The position numbers and the translations under genes were made by a program. The notes under the pieces are model-generated. The model did no database searches. It was not told the origin of the DNA and worked only from the letters and a program-made list of their open reading frames with translations. From JAOAFT01 sp035390885 (GTDB lineage Bacteria > Bacteroidota > Ignavibacteria > UBA10030): DNA of 6,609 nt. The stretch's first letter is position 1; each line of letters begins with the position of its first letter. Shown here piece by piece: positions 1 through 5,969 of the stretch. Location of the stretch: positions 1 through 6,609 of the forward strand of contig DAOOUW010000069.1 of the NCBI GenBank assembly GCA_035390885.1. Reading direction: 5' to 3'.

Positions 1-35
1 CAAGGTTCGTGCGGGTTCGATTCCCGCCCTCGGCA
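1..35 (+). tRNA. tRNA-Leu, 3' end only (partial)
   Basis: Only the last 35 nt are in the window. The T arm is clear: GCGGG (11-15), loop TTCGATT (16-22), CCCGC (23-27). It is followed by the acceptor 3' strand CCTCGGC (28-34) and discriminator A (35). The matching 5' strand would be GCCGAGG, which is typical of bacterial tRNA-Leu. The bases before the T arm fit the end of a long class II variable arm, and discriminator A argues for Leu over Ser. The anticodon lies outside the window, so the isoacceptor cannot be named. The next bases are CTA, so CCA is not encoded and must be added by the CCA-adding enzyme. Confidence 0.85.
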
Positions 36-450
36 CTAAATTTTTCAAGTTTCTACTTATTCCAAATCCATTATAATCACAAATAAAATTTCATTTCCGT
101 TTCCTCATAATCCCAATTTATCCATTAGAAATTTGAAGAGACGTACCTAAAAGTTCTCGACATTTTGTTTGGTATATAATTGGTACAATGGAATAAGAAT
201 TTGTATACTCAAAGCGGAAATTTATCTTAGCCCAGATTATGCAATCAAAGATAGTTGTCAAAGTGTAAAGAAAAGTAAAGTAAAATAGGAGTTAAGAGAA
301 GTAACGGAAATGGTGGCTTCGATACGGACTGTCGTCCTACTCAGCCACCGTCAGGGAATCGGTTTTCGAGTAGCAGTAAGGCGTATCAAGCCAACAATCT
401 TTGCGGGTTTCTAATGAATAATCTGGGTTTAATGGAATTCTAAGAGGATG
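36..450. other. Intergenic stretch with no convincing gene
   Basis: This is AT-rich spacer between tRNA-Leu (+) and tRNA-Cys (-). Neither strand has a coding frame with family resemblance. The only clear structure is the REP-like palindrome at 312-349. A TATAAT-like hexamer at 175-180, in a local repeat of TTGGTA, has no good -35 partner and no gene behind it. No strong terminator follows either flanking tRNA here. Confidence 0.6.
312..349 (-). repeat. REP-like palindrome with nested inner hairpin
   Basis: GGTGGCT (312-318) and AGCCACC (343-349) form a perfect 7-bp outer stem. Inside it, GGAC (326-329) and GTCC (334-337) form a second small hairpin with a 4-nt loop. On the - strand the element reads GGTGGCTGAG, a 15-nt insert-like middle, then TATCGAAGCCACC. 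The CTGAG...TCGAAG core flanked by a variable palindromic stem is the layout of REP-type repeats that I recall as common in many bacterial genomes; some such families are mobilised by Y1 REP-associated transposases. No transposase is in the window. A second copy of the core lies at 4209-4226. A structured RNA is the alternative reading. Confidence 0.55.
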
Positions 451-522
451 AGGCGCCGAGCGGATTCGAACCGCTGCATAAAGGTTTTGCAGACCTCTCC
501 CTTACCACTTGGGTACGGCGCC
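451..522 (-). tRNA. tRNA-Cys (GCA)
   Basis: Read on the - strand, a complete 72-nt cloverleaf can be folded. The acceptor GGCGCCG pairs with CGGCGCC, the D arm is CCC/GGG around AAGTGGTAA, the anticodon loop contains CTGCAAA, giving anticodon GCA, and the T arm is GCGG/CCGC around TTCGAAT. The discriminator is U, as expected for tRNA-Cys and important for CysRS recognition. The bases after the discriminator are CAT, so CCA is not encoded. It lies 62 nt downstream of tRNA-Gly, but a terminator-like hairpin (532-574) separates the two. Confidence 0.96.
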
Positions 523-531
523 ATTACTTTT

Positions 532-574
532 GAAAGAAAAACCCTACTATCTTTTTGCAAGACTGATAGCAGGG
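532..574 (-). terminator. Rho-independent terminator-like hairpin between tRNA-Gly and tRNA-Cys
   Basis: On the - strand CCCTGCTATC (574-565) pairs with GATAGTAGGG (551-542) over ten positions including one G-U wobble, around a 13-nt loop. TTTTTCTTTC (541-532) follows immediately. Stem plus T-run is the classic intrinsic terminator form. It starts 10 nt after tRNA-Gly, so it would end that transcript before tRNA-Cys. The alternative is a processing spacer with readthrough, since no clear separate promoter for tRNA-Cys is visible. On the + strand the stem has an A-C mismatch and no T-run, so the - strand is the likely sense. Confidence 0.65.
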
Positions 575-584
575 TATCGAAGAG

Positions 585-657
<73 letters not shown>

Positions 658-669
658 ATGACAATTGTA

Positions 670-698
670 AATATACCAAAAACTGCCTCACATCGCAA
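670..698 (-). promoter_or_regulatory. Sigma-70-like promoter for tRNA-Gly
   Basis: On the - strand TTGCGA (698-693) is followed by a 17-bp spacer and TATATT (675-670). The expected transcription start, about 7 nt further at roughly 663, would give a leader of only a few nucleotides before the tRNA 5' end at 657. The same layout (TTGCCA, 17 bp, TATATT) occurs ahead of the FAH gene at 5745-5773, which supports both calls. It sits in the short spacer after the GH140-like gene stop codon. Confidence 0.65.
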
Positions 699-724
699 GT
701 GCATTGAACAAACTTTTGTGCGTA

Positions 725-2125
725 TTATTCAGCTTTCAAAACCAGCACCCAGTCGTTTCCGGGCATAGGCTCATCAGGCGGAGTAAAACTATGCACTCCT
801 TCATTTTTATAAGTTCCAATGTATAAGTCAACACCGATTCGGGGATTGAACCAGGAGGCAACAAGACGGTCCCCTTGAATATTTCCTAACCGAATTGAAA
901 ATGGATTACCAGTATATGTATAGACAAGAAGAAAATCCTTCCCACGCGATACAATTACATATTGGTATCGCGAGCCGTTTCGAGAAACCAGTAATGATTG
1001 ATCGTGTTTCCGTTCGAAGAATTTATTATCACAAATCAACTTTTTAAGATAGCTCATTTGCACTGCGCCTTCTGCATCAAGAGCATCGAACCAAAATTCA
1101 CGAACTCCGTACGCGCCTTTTCCAGCATCAGAAGGACTGTAGAATTGCATTACGGCGTTATTGCCATAGGAAAATCCGCATGCTCCTGCAAGCGCCGACC
1201 AATAAGCATAACGACGAACATCGGAAGCAGTCCAGCGAGGTTGAGTCGTGTCGTGCAATCCTTGCGGAATATTTTCATACGAAGGTTCGCCATCGAGCGT
1301 GGGCTTCGAAGGTTCTTTATTAAAATCAATGTCAACGTACTTCCAATTATCTTCTCCAAATCCTTTTGGATCTTGATCGTACCGGCGATGTCCAGACTGA
1401 AACATATTGAAATCCAACCAAGGCGAAGTATGGAACCACGTCGAGGATTGCGTCCGTCCATAAGGATGAAAAGTAATGAGATGCGTTGAATCATATTGGC
1501 GCAAAGTTGTGCCAATTGCATTCCACACTTCCTGATGGACATTCCCTTGGATATCGCCGCCATTGATCCAGATAATATTTGGTTTATCCCGGTAACGTTC
1601 AGCAAGCCAGCGTGCATAGAGTTCGGCTTTTGTTTTATCGACTATTTTATTCTTTACATTATTCCCCCACACAGGCGCCATCCCAACAAACATTCCTTTC
1701 TCCTGAGCTGTGGCAACGATGTAATCAACGTGATCCCAGTAGTCATACTGAACTGGATCGTCAGGGTCATTTCCTTCTGTAACTATAGGCTTCGATGGAT
1801 CGTTATTTCTGCAGGCAGTATCGCCATAGACATTCACCGGCGGAAACTTGTGAAGCAAACTCATTTGAATTACCGTAAATCCCTTTTGCCTGCGATTCTC
1901 GAGATAACGCTCCACTTCTTCACGCGTCAATTTTGTGCATAAGAGCCAGCCAGTATCGCCAAGGTAAAAGAATGGTTCGCCGTTTTCGAATTGAAGAGAA
2001 TGCCCACTTTCAGAAATTGTTAGTCTGCCATTATCCCATACATTACCGTATTCTTGACCATTTAGATTATTGCAGAAAAAAAGTGAAACGCAGAATGATA
2101 CACAGATCGTTCTTTTTGAGAGCAT
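725..2125 (-). CDS. Secreted GH140-like (apiosidase-like, DUF4038) glycoside hydrolase
   Basis: This 466-residue protein is predicted to hydrolyse a glycan outside the cytoplasm. Residues 1-23 form a signal peptide (KR, hydrophobic stretch, cut near LNG|Q24). No clear lipobox is present. Residues about 30-370 match the DUF4038/apiosidase-like TIM-barrel family, whose characterised GH140 member releases apiose from rhamnogalacturonan II. Candidate acid/base is D191 in WINGGD, and the candidate nucleophile is E280 in DGEP (E284 is close by). Residues about 375-466 fit the small C-terminal domain often labelled putative collagen-binding (PF12904), ending FTPP...GNDWVLVL. The ATG at 2125 is chosen because it opens the signal peptide and has a weak CAGGTG Shine-Dalgarno upstream. 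No SusC/SusD, sensor or other CAZyme lies nearby, so the true substrate is open. Confidence 0.87.
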   Translation of the reverse strand: MLSKRTICVSFCVSLFFCNNLNGQEYGNVWDNGRLTISESGHSLQFENGEPFFYLGDTGWLLCTKLTREEVERYLENRRQKGFTVIQMSLLHKFPPVNVYGDTACRNNDPSKPIVTEGNDPDDPVQYDYWDHVDYIVATAQEKGMFVGMAPVWGNNVKNKIVDKTKAELYARWLAERYRDKPNIIWINGGDIQGNVHQEVWNAIGTTLRQYDSTHLITFHPYGRTQSSTWFHTSPWLDFNMFQSGHRRYDQDPKGFGEDNWKYVDIDFNKEPSKPTLDGEPSYENIPQGLHDTTQPRWTASDVRRYAYWSALAGACGFSYGNNAVMQFYSPSDAGKGAYGVREFWFDALDAEGAVQMSYLKKLICDNKFFERKHDQSLLVSRNGSRYQYVIVSRGKDFLLVYTYTGNPFSIRLGNIQGDRLVASWFNPRIGVDLYIGTYKNEGVHSFTPPDEPMPGNDWVLVLKAE

Positions 2126-2136
2126 TACGCACCTGA

Positions 2137-2165
2137 AAATAATTGTGTAAAAATACGTCGGACAA
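2137..2165 (-). promoter_or_regulatory. Weak candidate promoter for the GH140-like gene
   Basis: On the - strand TTGTCC (2165-2160), a 17-bp spacer and TTATTT (2142-2137) precede the start codon at 2125. The -10 match is poor and the implied 5' leader would be very short. The 105-bp gap after the M23 gene has no clear terminator, so readthrough from the upstream unit is also possible. Confidence 0.25.
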
Positions 2166-2230
2166 TTTCACTGTAGCGCAAATTTATTTTAGCAGAAATG
2201 AACTTCACTGAGCGCATTCTTAAACGCAAG

Positions 2231-4345
2231 TTATTGGACTACAAAATTCCGCTCACGCTCTACAGCATTTCCCATGCGATCGCTCGCGCAGATCACAAGC
2301 GAATGTTTCCCAGTCCGTAGAGTAATTCCTTCAGAAAAAAATACATATTTGCGATACGGATCGTACTCTGGTATAATTGGCTCGCCATCGAGCGTAACGC
2401 GTATCGTTTCCTCATCGACTCCAGCAACGTCATCAGAGATACGAAATGAAAAACGCAAGGATTGCCTCGATGCTTTTATGGAAATATTCGATAGGGCTGG
2501 CGGCATATCATCCTTTTGTAAAAACACATCTCCCAAAAAATGTTGAAGCTCGCCTTTTAAAACATTCTTTCCAGACGGCGTACGCCAATCGAGCAATTTC
2601 GTTCCCCGAAGAGTCGTGTGGAATAAGCCTACTCGTGAGTTCTGCAAAGAATCTGGAATAAAAACTTCTACTCCAACTTTTTTATCCAGCAAAACAATAT
2701 CCGGCTGAAACGAAAAACCCATTGGCATTGAATCGATTTTACAATAGAATGTCCGATGCACTCCATTCGGCGGAAAAAAGAACGATGCTCCAAGATGCGA
2801 TGTATGAACTCTGGCGCCTTTTTCTTTCACTATTGGAATAAGAACCATTCCCATCGTCGTGGAAACATTTCTTGTGCTATTTACATCGCCAACAGCTTCT
2901 AAATATATCAAACCGCCATCATTGCGTTGAAGACCAATTGTACCAACATAACTTCGAGATCCATCAGCCAAAATATCAATCGGAACACGACGATGTGTAC
3001 TCGTAAACCAAACAGTTGGACGATTCGAAAATGGAAGATATGAATCAATTTGAACAAGCAGATAATCGGGCTTTAGTTGCGCTGATAGATCGATGGAGCT
3101 TGTAGTAGCGCCAACTTGCGAAAATGAAATTTCATATTCTGGGATAGACTCTTCTTCGGCATCCAATGGCGCTGGTTGAGAAAAGTTCTCTGATAAAGTC
3201 GGAAAAGAATTATCCGACAAAGTTTTAATGGCAAACGTTACTACCGATGAGTTCTGACTCTCATCATAAGCGTAAATTTTTACCTTATGAGAACCTGAAG
3301 TCAACAGTGAGGTATTGATGATTCCACTTCCTGCTGGTCGTCGTGCATAGAGCGGTAAGCGATTTCCGGGTTCGACATAAAGCCTTTGAAAATACTGTTT
3401 TCCATTGCTTATCAAAGAATAATCATAGTGCAAAGCAATTTGCTGGTAGTCGGCGTCCGGAATTCGTTTAATCTCCAATTGGAATGTTAGAGAATCATCT
3501 AAATAGCATTGAAGACGCTTGCACTGATTCCGATAACCTCCGTAACGATATTGATCTGAGGCATGGACGCTCAAGCCGACGCAACCACGCACTTCGATTG
3601 CTTTCGAAATACTATATTCGCCTGAAGATTTTTTTACAACATCAATGACTAACGGTTGATGCGATCCATTCACCGTTGAATTTTCAGTCAGCGGCGTTAA
3701 GGCAATACTGCGAAACTGCGGCGCTTGGTCATCGTGTAGGAGTGATGCAATATCCGGGAATAGCAACGGATCAACAGGATTTTGATTTTCATCGAGAATC
3801 TCAAAATGAAGATGTTCGTCGCCAGCTCCTGTGTTCCCCGTATAAGCAATTAACTCGCCTTGTTGAACAAAAATTTCATTTTCTTGCAATTCGATATCGA
3901 CAGGATACACGCCTTTTTTCTTTTGAGCATTCCGAATAACAGTTTCAATCTTTCTGTTAAATCTACTTAAATGAGCATAACGAGTATAAAAGCCATCGGG
4001 ATGACGGAGCAAAATCATCTTCCCATATCCATACGGAGAAACGCTCACGAGCGCTACCGAACCTTCTCGCGACGCATACACCGGTAATCCTATCTTTCCA
4101 AAAGTGGAAATATCAATACCGGAATGAAAGTGCGTTTGTCGAAAATCTCCAAAAGAAGATGTCATAGGAAGATTCCGTTGCGTGGGCCAGCGGTATAAAG
4201 CCCGATCCGTTCTGAGCGTATCGAACTGTTCATAACGACGTTCAACTTCTGGAGGAATCGAACGATCAGGAAGAGTCGTGCTATGTTCTAGGTTTAAATT
4301 CCAAATTAAAAATAACGATACGATATTTGACACAGGTAAAATCAT
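2231..4345 (-). CDS. Large exported M23 (LytM-type) metallopeptidase with C-terminal beta domains
   Basis: This 704-residue protein is a likely peptidoglycan endopeptidase or an envelope protein of that fold. The N-terminus (about 2-17) is hydrophobic but lacks a Lys/Arg n-region, so it is a weak signal peptide or anchor. The M23 domain (about 55-195) keeps all key residues: zinc ligands H74, D78 (HSGID) and H180 (HLHFE), and catalytic His H125 (YAHLS) and H178. The catalytic domain therefore looks active. Residues about 205-704 form a long beta-rich tail, as in the long Bacteroidota M23 proteins; the end (about 627-704) looks Ig-like, with DDVAGVDE, TLDGEP and GKHSLVICASDRMGN. The start is fixed because an in-frame stop (the ParA TAA) lies 9 nt upstream and the next Met is residue 61. 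It follows ParA by 6 bp and is probably cotranscribed. FDTLRTD (41-47) is encoded by a REP-like repeat. Confidence 0.9.
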   Translation of the reverse strand: MILPVSNIVSLFLIWNLNLEHSTTLPDRSIPPEVERRYEQFDTLRTDRALYRWPTQRNLPMTSSFGDFRQTHFHSGIDISTFGKIGLPVYASREGSVALVSVSPYGYGKMILLRHPDGFYTRYAHLSRFNRKIETVIRNAQKKKGVYPVDIELQENEIFVQQGELIAYTGNTGAGDEHLHFEILDENQNPVDPLLFPDIASLLHDDQAPQFRSIALTPLTENSTVNGSHQPLVIDVVKKSSGEYSISKAIEVRGCVGLSVHASDQYRYGGYRNQCKRLQCYLDDSLTFQLEIKRIPDADYQQIALHYDYSLISNGKQYFQRLYVEPGNRLPLYARRPAGSGIINTSLLTSGSHKVKIYAYDESQNSSVVTFAIKTLSDNSFPTLSENFSQPAPLDAEEESIPEYEISFSQVGATTSSIDLSAQLKPDYLLVQIDSYLPFSNRPTVWFTSTHRRVPIDILADGSRSYVGTIGLQRNDGGLIYLEAVGDVNSTRNVSTTMGMVLIPIVKEKGARVHTSHLGASFFFPPNGVHRTFYCKIDSMPMGFSFQPDIVLLDKKVGVEVFIPDSLQNSRVGLFHTTLRGTKLLDWRTPSGKNVLKGELQHFLGDVFLQKDDMPPALSNISIKASRQSLRFSFRISDDVAGVDEETIRVTLDGEPIIPEYDPYRKYVFFSEGITLRTGKHSLVICASDRMGNAVERERNFVVQ
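4209..4226 (+). repeat. REP-like core embedded in the M23 gene
   Basis: The + strand reads GTTC, TGAGCGTATC, GAAC: a short palindrome with the core CTGAG-CGTATCGAA. The same two half-sites occur on the - strand of the intergenic element at 312-349, where 13 extra bases split them. Here the sequence is in frame with the M23 gene and encodes FDTLRTD in the linker between the hydrophobic N-terminus and the catalytic domain, where an insertion would be tolerated. The stem is only 4 bp, so chance similarity cannot be excluded. Confidence 0.45.
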
Positions 4346-4351
4346 ACTACT

Positions 4352-5173
4352 TTATGCCTGATGCGATACATCCTGTTGTAATTGTTGAGCGACTTTTGCT
4401 GCATTACGTTCTGCAAGACGTTGAAAAATTTCCCGTGCAAGTTCTAAGTACGCTTGTGTGCCTTTTGAATTTGCATTAAAGAGTATCCCCGGTTTACCGT
4501 AGAAAGAAGCTTCATTGAGCTGAGTACTGCGAGGAATATGAGTCTGCAATAGGCATTTTCTGAAACGCTGCTGCAATTCATAGTCGGTAATTTCTGTGGC
4601 TTTGGTATGCGGCTCGTACATTGTTTGGACAATGCCTTCGATAAAGAGAGATTTGTTCGAAGTCGTACGAATCCATTCAAGATACTGCAAAAGTTTTTCG
4701 ATCCCTTCGAGTGAAAAATATCCAGCGCGAATGGGAATCAGTACGGACGTTGCACACAACAATGCAGCCGTTGTAAGTCCATGCGAGACTGGCGGAGTAT
4801 CAAGAATAATGAAATCATAGTACGATGTAACAGACTGAAGAATATTCCGTAACAAGGTTTTATTTTCCGCTAATCGCAGCAGCCTCTCTTCCCTTTGAAT
4901 TGTTCCTACATTAGCAGGAATGAAATCGAGGAACGGCAACTCAGTACGATGGATAACTTGCGAGAGGGAATGCACATAGTTATAAACTTCGTACAATCCA
5001 CCTTTAATTTTATCCTGAGTAAAACCGAGCGCAAGAGCACAAGCGCCAAACGTATCAGTATCAATGAGCAGAGTGCGTTTCTCAAATACAGCAAAGCTTG
5101 CAGCTAAATTTACGGCGGTCGTGGTTTTTCCAACGCCTCCTTTTGGAATCGCTATGCAAATAATTTCCGCCAT
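4352..5173 (-). CDS. ParA/Soj/MinD-type ATPase (orphan)
   Basis: This 273-residue cytoplasmic ATPase belongs to the deviant Walker A family, which positions DNA or protein cargo through ATP-dependent dimerisation. KGGVGKTT (11-18) is the deviant Walker A motif, with signature Lys K11. LLIDTDTFGA (35-44) is the A' region, with D38 and D40 present but without the usual Pro-Gln after the second Asp. FIILDTPP (121-128) is Walker B. The C-terminal IPRSTQLNEASFYGKP (213-228) is typical of ParA/Soj. Length is normal for a short ParA without an N-terminal HTH. No ParB or parS-like gene is adjacent, so plasmid or chromosome partitioning is not supported by context. Upstream is the FAH gene, across the gap; downstream is the M23 gene. 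No good Shine-Dalgarno precedes the ATG, only an A-rich stretch. Confidence 0.9.
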   Translation of the reverse strand: MAEIICIAIPKGGVGKTTTAVNLAASFAVFEKRTLLIDTDTFGACALALGFTQDKIKGGLYEVYNYVHSLSQVIHRTELPFLDFIPANVGTIQREERLLRLAENKTLLRNILQSVTSYYDFIILDTPPVSHGLTTAALLCATSVLIPIRAGYFSLEGIEKLLQYLEWIRTTSNKSLFIEGIVQTMYEPHTKATEITDYELQQRFRKCLLQTHIPRSTQLNEASFYGKPGILFNANSKGTQAYLELAREIFQRLAERNAAKVAQQLQQDVSHQA

Positions 5174-5201
5174 ATTTTTTATTTATGATTTAAGATAAAA
5201 T

Positions 5202-5301
5202 NNNNNNNNNNNNNNNNNNNNNNNNNNNNNNNNNNNNNNNNNNNNNNNNNNNNNNNNNNNNNNNNNNNNNNNNNNNNNNNNNNNNNNNNNNNNNNNNNNN
5301 N
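5202..5301. other. Assembly gap of 100 N
   Basis: There are exactly 100 undetermined bases, the customary size for a gap of unknown length. It removes the C-terminal part of the FAH gene. FAHD1-type proteins are usually a little over 200 residues, and 139 are visible, so about 60 codons are missing. The true gap is therefore probably nearer 180-200 bp than 100, unless the gene is broken or another small gene lies inside. Confidence 0.95.
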
Positions 5302-5720
5302 TCAGGAATTTCTTCAATCGGTACAAATTCCGAAACTGGCGCCGAAGTGTCAAAACCTTTTGCTAATGCCCACGGCAAGCCTTTTTGTTTTGCTTCGAGT
5401 TGAAGGTCGCGCATCGTCATATCAAGTCCGACTCCACAGCCGGCAACATAATTACGTGCAAGTTTTAACGGAATATTTTTGCCAGTTTTCCCAATAAGAA
5501 CTACAAGTTCTACTTCGTGTTGGACATTCTTTGAAATCTGCGGCAAAACCACAGTGCCCTCATTCGGCAAAATGGCTGTAGAAGGTTTTAAGAAAATTAC
5601 TGGCGATTGTGGAACTTCAAAATTCATTTCCTTTGCATGTTCGATATAATTCTGCCCAATACAGAGGATTTTTCCAACATCAATTGGTACATCGGAATTC
5701 TTCATCAAAACATTTTTCAT
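5302..5720 (-). CDS. FAH-family hydrolase, FAHD1/YcgM-like (C-terminus lost in assembly gap)
   Basis: The enzyme is probably a Mg-dependent acylpyruvate hydrolase or oxaloacetate decarboxylase in the cytoplasm. The 139 visible residues match the FAHD1/YcgM group closely: IGQNYIEHAKEMN (21-33), HEVELVVLIGK (68-78), LDMTMRDLQ (99-107) and KGLPWALAKGFDTSAPVSEF (113-132). From memory of human FAHD1, the metal ligands would be E69, E71 and D100, and the catalytic residues H28, E31 and K121, with Q107 also conserved. All are present. The ATG at 5720 is preferred over a second Met at residue 6 because AAGGAA lies 4 nt upstream. The far side of the gap begins with ILS and a TAA at 5190-5192 in the nominal frame, but because the gap length is arbitrary this end is unproven. 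It is the first gene of the FAH-ParA-M23 unit. Confidence 0.87.
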
Positions 5721-5724
5721 ACGC

Positions 5725-5730
5725 TTCCTT
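5725..5730 (-). promoter_or_regulatory. Ribosome binding site of the FAH gene
   Basis: AAGGAA on the - strand lies 4 nt before the ATG at 5720. It selects this start over the in-frame ATG five codons later. Confidence 0.65.
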
Positions 5731-5744
5731 TATTCTTTTGAAGT

Positions 5745-5773
5745 AATATACAGAAGCCACGAACGAATGGCAA
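5745..5773 (-). promoter_or_regulatory. Sigma-70-like promoter of the FAH-ParA-M23 unit
   Basis: On the - strand TTGCCA (5773-5768), a 17-bp spacer and TATATT (5750-5745) precede the FAH start. The predicted transcript start near 5738 gives a leader of about 18 nt that contains the AAGGAA ribosome binding site. The same box-and-spacer layout precedes tRNA-Gly (670-698). Confidence 0.65.
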
Positions 5774-5877
5774 CAGAACAATGAGCAAGCATCGCTTTGC
5801 ACTCGAGCCTTTTTTCTCCATCGTGAAAAAATTTGCATAAAATAACTTCTTTGTATCTTATTCTATCCTCCAGCTTT

Positions 5878-5908
5878 TTTACAAAAAAAAGACGATATTC
5901 GATATGAT
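5878..5908 (+). promoter_or_regulatory. Weak candidate promoter for the oligoendopeptidase gene
   Basis: TTTACA (5878-5883) and TATGAT (5903-5908) are plausible -35 and -10 boxes in the divergent intergenic region, but the 19-bp spacer is long. The region is A/T-rich, so chance matches are likely. Confidence 0.22.
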
Positions 5909-5958
5909 ATTTTTTCATGTTCAACTTTTAGAAGTCAAATCTATGTATTACAAAAATC

Positions 5959-5965
5959 AAGGTGA
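5959..5965 (+). promoter_or_regulatory. Ribosome binding site deciding the PepF start
   Basis: AAGGTGA lies 4 nt before the ATG at 5970. An in-frame ATG at 5943 would add nine residues (MYYKNQGDD) ahead of the signal peptide and has no ribosome binding site, so 5970 is preferred. Confidence 0.7.
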
Positions 5966-5969
5966 TGAT

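Noticed and set aside
310..414. 34-codon open frame on the + strand starting at ATG 310
   Set aside because: It runs through the REP-like palindrome, has no ribosome binding site at proper spacing, and the translation has no recognisable features.
2197..2220. CACTGAGCG resembling half of a REP-like core between the M23 and GH140-like genes
   Set aside because: Only one half-site is present, with no TCGAA arm and only an AATG/CATT pairing around it, so it is too weak to call a repeat copy.
1295..2397. Shared TLDGEP peptide and nearly identical 17-nt DNA (1286-1302 and 2381-2397) in the GH140-like and M23 genes
   Set aside because: One is the glycosidase active-site motif and the other a loop in an Ig-like domain; the DNA match follows from encoding the same six residues and looks like coincidence.
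4352..5173. Plasmid or integrative-element partition locus
   Set aside because: There is no ParB, replication gene, integrase or repeat-flanked attachment site, and the neighbours are housekeeping-like genes. The tRNA genes show no duplicated 3' end in the window.
5190..5201. ILS-stop as the C-terminus of the FAH protein
   Set aside because: The frame across an arbitrary 100-N gap carries no information, and about 60 residues would still be missing.
5730..5924. 64-codon open frame on the - strand between the FAH and PepF genes
   Set aside because: It covers the whole FAH promoter (5745-5773), ends inside the FAH ribosome binding site, is rich in runs of T/A, and resembles no family I know.
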